From Bin87 sp034423575 (GTDB lineage Bacteria > Chloroflexota > Dehalococcoidia > Lucifugimonadales > UBA3495), in NCBI GenBank assembly GCA_034423575.1, contig DAOUIF010000018.1, forward strand, positions 25,842 through 89,841: DNA of 64,000 nt, in the 5' to 3' direction. The notes beneath the pieces are model-generated. The model did no database searches and had not been told where the DNA came from. It saw only the letters and a list, made by a program, of their open reading frames with translations. Shown here one piece after another: positions 43,153 through 52,143 of this stretch; position 1 is the first letter of the stretch; each line of letters starts with the position of its first letter. The translations under genes and the position numbers were made by a program.

Positions 43153-43941
43153 CCGGTGGGCGACAACGACTACGCCGTCATCGACCTGCTCCACTTCTGC
43201 CAATCCCTCCGCGAACCGGTAACCCTCATCGCCAGGCTACGCCTGGATGCCGGTCTCTAGGAGACTGCGCCACCCCGTCAACCGGGTCAAACTGGTCGGC
43301 CCCGGGTGGAGGGATCACGTCAACCCACCCTCAAGCAGCGCCTTGACCACCCCGACCTGCAGTGGCACACCCTGTCGGTGTCCTGGTACCACGGCGCCGT
43401 CCGCACCCTGGTACTGTCTTCCCACACCGCCCCTTTGGTTCCACCACAGCAATCCACCCCTGCCCATCCGCTCGGTGTTGGTCCGCAATCCCAATGTGAA
43501 CTGGACACTCAAGCCCTGCTCGGTACCGACCAAACCGTGGCTCCAGTCCAGATCCTTCAGTGGTTTGTGCTGCGCTGGCAACTGGAGGTCGCCTACCAGG
43601 AAGTGAGGGCTCAACCTGGGCGTGGATACTCAACGCCAATGGTCAGACCGCGCCATTGCCCGCACTACGCCCGTCCTGATGGGTTTGTTTTCCTGCATTG
43701 CCCTGGCTGCTCACTGGCTGCAACAAAAGAGCCCCATCATCCAGCGCACAGCGGCCTGGTATGCCAAGCCCGCCCCACTTTCGTGGATGCCATCGCCCTG
43801 GTGCGCCGACATCGGTGTCTGGCATCGGAGGGTTTTTCAATGTCAGCGTCCGACGACGACCGGGAAAAACCCGTTTCCGATTTGCATTCCCAGCTTATCG
43901 ATTACCTCGCCTGCGCCGCCTGACCGTGCAAAGTCCAGCTT
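43153..43941 (+). pseudogene. IS701-type transposase remnant, copy 1
   Basis: A DDE-superfamily transposase read across frames: DNDYAVIDLLHFCQSLREPVTLIARLRLDAGL, an in-frame TAG, then QPTLKQRLDHPDLQWHTLSV, GAVRTLVLSSHTA, and after a frameshift the DTQALLGTDQTVAPVQILQWFVLRWQLEVAYQEVRA block, then LMGLFSCIALAAHWLQQKS in another frame. The N-terminus is missing. Bases 43304-43941 are repeated at 50159-50797 with few changes and with the same frameshifts. Its right end ends in AAAGTCCAGCT. Confidence 0.85.
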
Positions 43942-45258
43942 AGAGGAGAGCGCATAAAGATTACCGTCATGGGACGCCACGTAGAGCATGTCTCCCACCA
44001 CCACCGGGGTGGCGGAGATCTTTCCGCCAGTCTGGAAAGTCCATTCCTCCTGGCCCGTGAAGGAGTCCAAGGCATAAAGAGTGCCATGCTCGGAGCCGAC
44101 CAGCAACGTGTTGCCGGTGACGATTGGACCCGCCGTGATCTTCTCGTCGAGTTGGGTTGCCCACCGCTCCGAGCCGGTATCGATATCGAGGGAGACGACC
44201 TTACCCCCGGCGCTGGCCACATAGACCGCGTCGTGGGCAGTGGCAGGACTGAGCGACACGCTGTCGCCGATGCCGGAGGCCCAGACAGCCCCCTGTTGGT
44301 TGGGCACACTGGGCAGCAGGCCCCACACGAACAGATTGACCCTGGCGGCCCACCAGAGACGTTCCAGAGGAAAGGTGCTGCTGTTCCAATCCAGCGACCA
44401 TACGGTCCCGCGATGAGATACGACCAAAACGCGGTCCTCGTGTATGGCAGGGGCTCCCATTATGGGCCAGCCCGCATCGTAGACGAAACGTGTGCGACCG
44501 GTTTTCGCCTCCACGATGTGGAGCAAGCCATCCTGAGAAGCCACGGCAACCTGATCATCACGGTAGGCCACCGGAGCGACAATCCATCCTCCGACGGTAA
44601 TGGTCCAGCGTTCCTCGCCGGTGGCGACGTCGAGGGCATACAGCTGCCGATTGGTGGAGCCAATATAAACCGTCCCATCAGCCACGACAGGCGAGGCGAG
44701 CACCGGGTTGCCGAGGTCCTTTTCCCACAGCAGATCGCCGGTTTCCCGGTTCAGAGCGATAAAGCGTTTATTGCGCAGGCCAAAAAACAGCAGGTCACCG
44801 GCGATGGCGGGAGAGGTGTCGGAAGGGACGACAGTGGGGAATTCCCATACCGGCTGGCCGGTATCTCTTTCGAGAGCCAGGGCACGACCATCCCCGGTGG
44901 TGATATAAATCCGGCCGGCCACGACCGCCGGTCCAGCAAGAATGGGGCCGTCCGTGTTGAAGGTCCACCGCACTTCTACCGGCATCTGAGGACCCGGGTC
45001 CGGAGTAGATGCGTTGTTCTGGGCCGTCCGTCGCATCTGGGCCCAGGTCTCGGGGCCGGCATGAGCGCTAATCCTAGTGGTGGCCTCGGGAGGGGGGAAA
45101 AACAAGGCGGTCAAATTGAAGCTGACCGTAACCCACCAGAGGATCAGCGCCAAGAGCAGGGCAATGCCGACAGTCCAGGGACGACGGCGCACGAAACGCC
45201 AGACGCGGCGCCGTAGATGAGGACGCTCGTCGGCCGATGTTGGAAAGCGAGTCGTCAT
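43843..45258 (-). CDS. Membrane-anchored PQQ-type beta-propeller protein
   Basis: About 471 aa from the ATG at 45258 (MTTRFPTSADERPHLRRR). A single N-terminal membrane span (PWTVGIALLLALILWWVTVSF) is followed by a PQQ-like eight-bladed propeller: repeated GDGRALALERDTGQPVWEFP, NRQLYALDVATGEERWTITVGG and HGTLYALDSFTGQEEWTFQTGG blades. Related to BamB and to PQQ-dependent dehydrogenases, but the dehydrogenase active-site residues are not visible. The last 33 codons (SKLDFARSGGAGEVIDKL to the end) lie within the antisense of the transposase remnant, so the natural C-terminus has been replaced. It follows the third importer on the same strand. Confidence 0.8.
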   Translation of the reverse strand: MTTRFPTSADERPHLRRRVWRFVRRRPWTVGIALLLALILWWVTVSFNLTALFFPPPEATTRISAHAGPETWAQMRRTAQNNASTPDPGPQMPVEVRWTFNTDGPILAGPAVVAGRIYITTGDGRALALERDTGQPVWEFPTVVPSDTSPAIAGDLLFFGLRNKRFIALNRETGDLLWEKDLGNPVLASPVVADGTVYIGSTNRQLYALDVATGEERWTITVGGWIVAPVAYRDDQVAVASQDGLLHIVEAKTGRTRFVYDAGWPIMGAPAIHEDRVLVVSHRGTVWSLDWNSSTFPLERLWWAARVNLFVWGLLPSVPNQQGAVWASGIGDSVSLSPATAHDAVYVASAGGKVVSLDIDTGSERWATQLDEKITAGPIVTGNTLLVGSEHGTLYALDSFTGQEEWTFQTGGKISATPVVVGDMLYVASHDGNLYALSSKLDFARSGGAGEVIDKLGMQIGNGFFPVVVGR

Positions 45259-45575
45259 CTGGGCGCGCCGGTTGACGGGGCGACCGGTATCTTCAAGGTG
45301 AGGTGTCCGTAACTGGGAAGCACTAGCTTTCGTTTCGCAGAACCCCTCGCCTGGTTGGGAGCGGCGGGATCTTTGCCAAGCGACAATAGTCGAGTCGCAT
45401 GGCAAAGACTACCGAACCGAAGCCAAGATGGGATCTGCATTTGGGGGCGATGCAGATCCATTTGCGCGACCCACCGAAGTCCCCTGGCGTACGAAGTCCT
45501 TCCGGCATACCTGGAGGGCATTGCTGCCCCGGCGCTAAACCTCTCCCCAAATGCGCAATTCACCTCGGTATCAGT

Positions 45576-46493
45576 TTACGTGTTGCCGCGCAGTTTGGGG
45601 TCCAGTGCGTCCCGGATCGAGTCACCGAACAGGTTGAAGGCCAACACGGTGATGGTAATGGCAACTCCAGGGAAGATAACCAGCCACCATTCCGGCTTGA
45701 GAGTGGCTGCCACGGCGCCACCGAGCATGTTGCCCCAGGTGGCGGTGGGAGCGGGCACTCCGACACCCAAAAAGCCCAGGGACGCTTCCAGCACGATGAC
45801 CCCTCCCAACTGGGCGGTCACTAACACTAGCCAGGGGGCCAGGCATTGGGGCGCTATGTGCAACCCCATGACTCTCAGGTCGGAGGCCCCAATGGCCCGG
45901 GCGGCTTCGATGTACGAGTTCTCCTTCACGGAAAGGGAAACCGAGCGGATCACCCGAACCGATAACGGAATGCGGGTAATGGCGATGGCCACTATAACGG
46001 TGAACACTCCTGCTCCCAATCCCAACAACAGGACCATAGCCAAGATGAGAGTGGGGAAGGACAAGAGCAGCTCAACAATGCGCTGGCTGTAAATATCGAA
46101 CCTTCCGCCCAGGTAACCGCTGGCGATACCCCACATCGCGCCGAGTGTGTCCCCGACTATGACAGCGACGAAGGCCACCAATAGAGATATGCGCGCTCCA
46201 TAAATGACCCGGCTGAGCACGTCTCTGCCAACACGGTCGGTACCCAGGAGGTACTCCGAATCGGGAGGATCATTGATGTTTGTAAAGTGCCCCTCGATCG
46301 GGTTGTGTGGGGCTATCAAGGGTGAGGCGACCGCAAGCACAATTATGACCGCCAGGACTACGCCGCTGGCAGTTCCCACCGGCTGCCTTTCAGCAAATCT
46401 GCGAAGTACCCGCAGTACCCCTACGGTATACTCCTTGACGGTAGTAGCAGTCTCAGGTGCGGTTACAAGAACACTCGGATTCTCTGCCATCAA
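45576..46493 (-). CDS. ABC importer permease, DppC type
   Basis: 305 aa: SPLIAPHNPIEGHFTNINDPPDSEYLLGTDRVGRDVLSRVIYGARISLLVAFVAV (about residues 61-115), the EAA loop SYIEAARAIGASDLRVMGLHIAPQCLAP, and the end FGDSIRDALDPKLRGNT. It lies 197 bases downstream of the dppB-type gene in the third importer, and the PQQ-propeller gene follows. No ATPase gene is present in the cluster. Confidence 0.92.
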   Translation of the reverse strand: MMAENPSVLVTAPETATTVKEYTVGVLRVLRRFAERQPVGTASGVVLAVIIVLAVASPLIAPHNPIEGHFTNINDPPDSEYLLGTDRVGRDVLSRVIYGARISLLVAFVAVIVGDTLGAMWGIASGYLGGRFDIYSQRIVELLLSFPTLILAMVLLLGLGAGVFTVIVAIAITRIPLSVRVIRSVSLSVKENSYIEAARAIGASDLRVMGLHIAPQCLAPWLVLVTAQLGGVIVLEASLGFLGVGVPAPTATWGNMLGGAVAATLKPEWWLVIFPGVAITITVLAFNLFGDSIRDALDPKLRGNT

Positions 46494-46690
46494 TCAACTC
46501 CCTAGGGCTCAAGCCGGGTGTGTCTGATTGCTCCGGTGGTCGGCTCCTGTAGCGGCCCTTTCCACTTGAATTCCGGCGCCGCGCCAAATCGGACCCATCT
46601 TGCAAGTGGAGCCATTCGAATGGTCGGCATCAGCAAATCACTGAGTGCAAAGCCAATCCGCGGTTCCAACCGGGGTCACGTGGTTACGTA

Positions 46691-47650
46691 CTAGGAGTAA
46701 CGAATCCTGGGGTCAAAGAAGGCGTAGGAAATGTCCACCAACAGGTTCAGCACCACGAAGATCAGGCCATATAGCAGGACCAGGTTCTGGATCACGACGT
46801 AGTCCCGCTCCGTGAACGCGACCACCAGCGTAGAGCCCAGCCCGGGTACTCCGAAGGCCTTTTCCACGACGACCGACCCGCCAAGGAGGAATCCCAGGAG
46901 CACTCCCGACAGGGTGATTACCGGCAGAATGGCGTTGCGCAGGGCGTGACGCAAGATCACCCAACGCTCCGCCAGCCCCTTGGCCCTGGCAGTGCGGATA
47001 TAGTCATCTCGCAGCACCTCCAGGAGAGTCGAACGGGCCATGCGCGCCACGTAAGCTGCCTGACTTAGGGCCAACACCAGAGCTGGGCCCCACACGATTT
47101 GCAAGTTGGCCCACGGGTCTTCCCAAATGTGGATGACTCCAAAAGGTGCTTTATAGTGCCACCCCAGCAACAGCACGAGCACGATCAACGTCCCCAGCCA
47201 AAAATTGGGGACTGCCAGGAATAATATGCTGAAGAACCGGGCGACGTAATCGCCGAAGCTGTTTTGTTTGACCGCAGCCAGGATTCCAACGGGCAGGCCG
47301 ATAATCCAGGCAAAGATGATCGCCAGAATCGCGATCTCCGCAGTCAACGGGCCCCGGTGAGTTATGGTTTCCATGACCGTGTCACCCCGCCAGAAGGACT
47401 CTCCCAGCTTCAGGGTGAACACGTCTCCCATCCAGTTGACATACTGCTTCCAGAGCGGATCGTTCAGGCCCAGGCTTTCCAGAAGCCTTTCCCGATCCGC
47501 TTCACGGAGCATACGAAACCCGTCTTCATCGCTGAACATGACCGCAAGGACGTCTCCGGGCAAGATACGCATTGCGGCGAAGATGATGACCGTTATCACG
47601 AAGATGGCGGGCACCGAAAGCAGGAGCCTACGCAGGATATAGGTTTGCAT
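46691..47650 (-). CDS. ABC importer permease, DppB type
   Basis: About 319 aa from the ATG at 47650 (MQTYILRRLLLSVPAIFVITVIIFAAMRILPGDVLAV); the frame extends 14 polar codons upstream without need. The EAA loop DDYIRTARAKGLAERWVILRHALRNAILPV is clear, and the end is DISYAFFDPRIRYS. It lies between the binding-protein gene and the dppC-type gene on the - strand. Confidence 0.92.
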   Translation of the reverse strand: MQTYILRRLLLSVPAIFVITVIIFAAMRILPGDVLAVMFSDEDGFRMLREADRERLLESLGLNDPLWKQYVNWMGDVFTLKLGESFWRGDTVMETITHRGPLTAEIAILAIIFAWIIGLPVGILAAVKQNSFGDYVARFFSILFLAVPNFWLGTLIVLVLLLGWHYKAPFGVIHIWEDPWANLQIVWGPALVLALSQAAYVARMARSTLLEVLRDDYIRTARAKGLAERWVILRHALRNAILPVITLSGVLLGFLLGGSVVVEKAFGVPGLGSTLVVAFTERDYVVIQNLVLLYGLIFVVLNLLVDISYAFFDPRIRYS

Positions 47651-47755
47651 CTTGCTACCTTTGTTCGGGTGGGATGAGCCGGGCTGGGGCAAGCGTCATC
47701 GCATCAGCATGGAGCATCCCATCGGCATGGGGCATCGCAAGGCTCGGGGGTCCTC

Positions 47756-49561
47756 CTACCTGTCGAGCCACACCGTATCGTAGCGGTTGCAGTTGTAGAT
47801 GCCGCAGCCGGACTTCTCCACCACACCTCCGACGTAGTCGTACCAGGCGTTGAAGACTATGCGCCAGTGATGCGGAGCCATTGGCACTTCCCGGTCCAGA
47901 ATGTCAGTCGCCTGCTGCCACAAGGCTATGCGCTTGTCCCGGTCCAACTCGGCGTCGATCTGGTTCATTATGGCGTCGAACTCGGGGTTGGACCAACGGG
48001 AGAGGTTTTGAGCGCCCCCGGTCTTGTAGAAGTTGGTGCCGTAGTCCGAAGGGTCCATCAGGTTGGTGCCGATGGAACCCAGGCCGATGTCGAAAATCCC
48101 GGTACGCATGTCCTCCTGCCACTGTCCGCCTTGAGGCGCCCTCAAATTGGACTCGATGTTCAGGTGGACCCGCAGCATCTCCTGGACTATCGGCGCCATC
48201 ACATCCTCGCGGGGAGCCCATCCTCCACGCACCGAGAAGTCCACGTCCTTGATGCCTTCGGCGTAGCCGGCTTCAGCCATCAGGGCCTTGGCCTCCGCGA
48301 TGTCCGCACTCTTGTCGACCCTGAAGCCCGGCTTCGTCAGCAAAAGCTCGTCGGTAGGGGAGAAGGCCATGTTCGGAGGAGACCAATCAACCACGACCTT
48401 GCCGAAGAGACCCTCCGTGGCTTCCATGATCGCCCACCGGTCCGTGATCAGGTGAATTGCCCGGCGCACTCTGGGGTCGTCCCACGGCGCTCCTTTCTCG
48501 ATGTTGAACCACATGGCGTTGGCGGCGACACCTTGCCAAATATGGTTTGATGTACCCGGAATATCGTTCATCTCCGCGACGGCTTCAGGGCTGATGTTCC
48601 AACAGAAATCCACCTGGTTGGCGATGCAGAGGGCATCCCGCTGAGCCGTTTGGACGGAAAAGATGGTCACACCATCAACGTAGGGCAACCCTTCCACGAA
48701 GTATTCGGGATGCCGTTCGGTTTCCCACGTCTCTCCCTGGGTGAAGTCCACGAACTTGAAGGCACCGGTGCCAGGGCCACCGCCTTTGAGTTGTCTCAGG
48801 TCAAAATTGTTCTCCTCCAGGGTTTTTTTCGGGTGGATCACATTCCACTCCACCGCGAATGCGCCCAGGAAGAAGCCGCTCGGTTGCTTGAGGATCACCT
48901 GAAATGTGGATGCGTCAGGGGCCTCGACTCTGTCCACGATTGGCGCCAACAGGTCCTGCCGCAAGCTGGTGACGCCTTCGGGAGGATCAATAATACGGCT
49001 CCAACTGGCGAGCACGTCCTCGGAGGTCATAACGCTTCCGTCATGAAACTTGACCCCTTCGCGTAGGGGGAAAGTCCAAGTCAGGTTATCTTCAGAGACT
49101 GACCAGTCCTCAGCCAGGTCCGGGATGATCGTGTTGCCTCCGTCCAGAGGGTTGTACCGCAGCACCCCGTTATATTGCTGGCTCATGGGTTCAGCGGTAT
49201 AGGCTGTGGCCGACTGCATCATGTCGTAGTGCGCCGTATCCGCAATCGAAGCTACCCTGAGCGTCCCGCCCTGCTTCGCGTTGGGATTGAGGAGAGAAAC
49301 CGATCTGGAGTCTCCCGCGGCGGCCACTGGTGTGGGGATCGCAGTCGGAATCTCCGTGGCTACGGCGATCTCTCGGATTCGGACCTCCGGAGTCTGCTCT
49401 CCGGCAGCAGAAGCCGCCGGAGTCTGCCCTCCGGCATCAGAAGGTGCGACGGATTCCGGTGTTGGGGTGGTGGCGGTCCCGCACGCGGTCGCCACTAACA
49501 ATATCGGAATCAACGGGGCAACCACCATGTTCTTGAGTATCTTCAACAAACGGTGCGTCAT
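47756..49561 (-). CDS. Family-5 ABC substrate-binding lipoprotein of the third importer
   Basis: 601 aa: lipoprotein signal (MTHRLLKILKNM, lipobox VATAC, Cys27), a Pro/Ala/Glu-rich linker to about residue 90, and an SBP_bac_5 core with LTWTFPLREGVKFHDGSVMTSEDVLASW and VRRAIHLITDRWAIMEATEG. It is distant from the triplet at 0-6 kb. It is the first gene of the third importer unit, which lies between the two copies of the IS701-type remnant. Confidence 0.92.
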   Translation of the reverse strand: MTHRLLKILKNMVVAPLIPILLVATACGTATTPTPESVAPSDAGGQTPAASAAGEQTPEVRIREIAVATEIPTAIPTPVAAAGDSRSVSLLNPNAKQGGTLRVASIADTAHYDMMQSATAYTAEPMSQQYNGVLRYNPLDGGNTIIPDLAEDWSVSEDNLTWTFPLREGVKFHDGSVMTSEDVLASWSRIIDPPEGVTSLRQDLLAPIVDRVEAPDASTFQVILKQPSGFFLGAFAVEWNVIHPKKTLEENNFDLRQLKGGGPGTGAFKFVDFTQGETWETERHPEYFVEGLPYVDGVTIFSVQTAQRDALCIANQVDFCWNISPEAVAEMNDIPGTSNHIWQGVAANAMWFNIEKGAPWDDPRVRRAIHLITDRWAIMEATEGLFGKVVVDWSPPNMAFSPTDELLLTKPGFRVDKSADIAEAKALMAEAGYAEGIKDVDFSVRGGWAPREDVMAPIVQEMLRVHLNIESNLRAPQGGQWQEDMRTGIFDIGLGSIGTNLMDPSDYGTNFYKTGGAQNLSRWSNPEFDAIMNQIDAELDRDKRIALWQQATDILDREVPMAPHHWRIVFNAWYDYVGGVVEKSGCGIYNCNRYDTVWLDR

Positions 49562-49801
49562 CTTTCGACCTCCACACGTTCGGGATTGGAAACCGATGGT
49601 CGTACCAGGTGGCCAGGTGTTCCGGGGCTGTGTTGCGACGAGTCACTCGCAATAGCGAGGATCATAGCAACGATTTATCGATGATATGAGGTCTATATTA
49701 TCAATTTCCGCAAATCGGATGCGCATATACATCGCGAATTCGTCGTATGGCGGCTCACCATAGACTAAAGCATCCCGTCTGTCAACAGGACGATTGCAAA
49801 G

Positions 49802-50107
49802 TCAGGAGGCTCGACCGTAAAGGTGGTCGACGGTCCGTGTTGGGCGGAAGGCGGAAGTTTTGGCTCGCAAGGGCGCAGGCATCCGGGGAGGAAGCCATCC
49901 TTCCGGGCGCAGGGCGTTCAGTCCGGTGTTGACCAGGATGGCGAATATCTCCCCCAACCCCGGACGGCGCAGCGTGTGCGCGTCCTCATCCTGGCTGCGT
50001 TCCTTCACGTGATGTTGGCTGTTCTCAATCGCTTTTTCCCAGGGTCTCCGCTTTAGGCTCCCCCAGCCCACCTGCACCTGCTCTCCCGGCGCGGTCTCAA
50101 ACTGCAT
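49802..50107 (-). pseudogene. IS21-family transposase (IstA) fragment
   Basis: On the - strand a frame reads MQFETAPGEQVQVGWGSLKRRPWEKAIENSQHH, which matches the start of the IstA catalytic core (FETAPGEQxQVDWG), with the catalytic Asp of the DWG motif replaced by Gly. The frame then loses similarity, and no istB is present. It is a dead remnant next to the second IS701-type copy. Confidence 0.65.
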
Positions 50108-50158
50108 CGTCGCCTCCGCCTAGCGCTTTTGCTGTCGTGGCGACAGGTAGCCCTTCAG

Positions 50159-50797
50159 GGGGGTGAAGGGATCACGCCAACCCACCCTCAATCAGTGCCT
50201 TGACCATCCCGACCTGCACTGGCGCATCCTGTCGGTGTCCGGGTACCACGGCGCCGTCCGCACCCTGGTACTGTCTTCCCACACCGCCCCTTTGGTTCCA
50301 CCACAGCAATCCACCCCTGCCCATCCGCTCGGTGTTGGTCCGCAATCCCAATGGTGAACTGGACACTCAGGCCCTGCTCTGTACCGACCAAACCGTGGCT
50401 CCAGTCCAGATCCTTCAGTGGTTTGTGCTGCGCTGGCTACTGGGGGTCGCTTACCAGGAAGTGAGGGCTCAACCTGGGCGTGGATACTCAACGCCAATGG
50501 TCAGACCGCGCCATCACCCGCACCACGCCCGTCCTGATGGGTCTGTTTTCCTGCATCGCCCTGGCTGCTCACTGGCTGCAACAAGAAAGCCCAATCGTCC
50601 AGCGCACGGCGGCCTGGTATGCCAAGCCCACCCCACTTTCGTGGATGCCATCGCCCTGGTGCGCCGACATCGGTGTCTGGCATCGGAGCGTTTTTCAATG
50701 TCAGTGTCCGACGACGACCGGGAAAAACCCGTTCCCGATTTGCATCCCCAGCTTATCGGTCCCCTCGCCTGCGCCGCTTGAACGTACAAAGTCCAGC
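50159..50797 (+). pseudogene. IS701-type transposase remnant, copy 2
   Basis: This block repeats 43304-43941 in the same orientation with few substitutions. It has the same SRQPTLNQCLDHPDLHWRILSV start, the same frameshift before DTQALLCTDQTVAPVQILQWFVLRW, and the same right end AAAGTCCAGCT. The N-terminal third seen in copy 1 (43153-43303) is absent. Because both copies share the same lesions, they arose by duplication of already dead sequence. Confidence 0.88.
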
Positions 50798-51414
50798 TAA
50801 ACCGGTTACACGCTGAACGCCAATACCCGCAACGCCGCGATGGAGCCTCCTTCGAGTTCCAATGTCGCCGCCGATGACCGGTCGCCTCTACTCGACGTGA
50901 ATTCCAACTGAGTCTCGGGCAAGCACTAACCGAGCGTATGAAACTCGCCGTTCAGGTCATTGAAGAGTGGCGGAATGCTTCAATGTCCACTGATCGATAA
51001 ATGGTCGATGGAACGAGGGTCGAACACCGATCTCCCATGGCTTCCAAAAGCGTCAGCCACTGCGGCCGTGTCGGCGATCAGTTCGGTCCGGCAGCGAGCA
51101 TCTGCACCCATTTGGGTCTCCTAAATTGTCGATTGGCCAAACGTAGAACAGCGACCTACTCTTCCGGTTCATGCCGCGTGTGATTCGGCAGGATATGCCG
51201 CGAAAAATACATGATCGCGAGTTGGCAGGTACTCTACCGTGAAACGATGGGGCGATTGCGGGAAATGGAATAGCCGAAGTGTCTGAGCAATTCGGCCATC
51301 AAACCTCAACGGGTTATGGTCCCCATGCTGCCTTACGTCTGCCACTTCGCGGATCGTTCGAAAAATCAACGAATTGCCGCATTGTAGCGGTTGCATCTAT
51401 TCCTCATTAAGAAA
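50798..51414. other. Intergenic region without a supported gene
   Basis: About 620 bases between the transposase remnant and the metallopeptidase gene at the end of the hsd operon. Short open frames have no ribosome-binding site or family feature. I see no clear terminator of the hsd operon, and no RNA gene. Confidence 0.5.
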
Positions 51415-52143
51415 CTATAACGGCAAAGTGCGCCCGACCATCCTCAATCTGCGTCGCCGCTCTTGCGCGTCCGGCATAACCCGGTTTACGAGTTCCCAGT
51501 AGTCCTCCGAGTGGTTGCGGATGGTCAGGTGCGCCAACTCATGGACGATGACGTAGTCCACCAATGCGGGCTCAAGCGTCACCACGCGCCAGTTGAAGCG
51601 CAGCGTGCCGTCCGGAGCACAGCTTCCCCATCGTTGACGCTGGTCTCGGATAAGGACATCGGGCACTGGTCCGCCACCGAAACGTGGCAGCCATTTTTTC
51701 ACGCCCGTTTCCAACCGTACCTCGGCTCTACGCCGATACCAAGCGATGATGGCCTTGCGCACTCGCAGGTAGCGTTCCTCACCGCCGAGATTTTGAGGCA
51801 CCTTGATGCTGAATCGCCAGTGGTCGAAACGAACCTCCGGCGTTCGTACGTCGGTAGTGTCGAACACCATGCGCACGTTGCGCCCGAGGTATGGCAGGGT
51901 TTCGCCGCTGACGAACCGCTTGGGCGCCACGGCCAACGACCCGTCCGCAGCGTGACTGAGGATCCACGGGGCGCGACGAAGCACCAGGGTTTGCAGCTCG
52001 TGGGCCGGCGTGTCGACCGGCGCCGCCACCTGTACACCTCCGCCGTCTATGGTCACCTGGACAGTCTTCTTGCGGCGTTCGCTGCGGCGGACCTGGTATT
52101 CGATGGTCGTGCCGCCGAAGCGGATGCTGTTCCGTTCCATCAT
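51415..52143 (-). CDS. YgjP-like (DUF45) metallopeptidase-domain protein
   Basis: 242 aa of the YgjP/WSS1-like, DUF45 family. The zinc-binding HExxH is in VIVHELAHLTIRNHSEDYW (about residues 193-212), with a third ligand His a few residues later. The family-typical RWGSCAPDGTLRFNWRVV lies just upstream, and the N-terminal half contains VRRSERRKKTVQVTIDGGGVQVAAP. Genes of this family commonly end type I restriction operons. Its ATG overlaps the hsdR stop (ATGA), so it is translationally coupled. Its role in restriction is not established. Confidence 0.88.
   Translation of the reverse strand: MMERNSIRFGGTTIEYQVRRSERRKKTVQVTIDGGGVQVAAPVDTPAHELQTLVLRRAPWILSHAADGSLAVAPKRFVSGETLPYLGRNVRMVFDTTDVRTPEVRFDHWRFSIKVPQNLGGEERYLRVRKAIIAWYRRRAEVRLETGVKKWLPRFGGGPVPDVLIRDQRQRWGSCAPDGTLRFNWRVVTLEPALVDYVIVHELAHLTIRNHSEDYWELVNRVMPDAQERRRRLRMVGRTLPL

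Noticed and set aside
44000..45216. + strand frame of 415 aa opposite the PQQ propeller
   Set aside because: Antisense shadow with no conserved motif; the - strand has membrane span and repeated blades.
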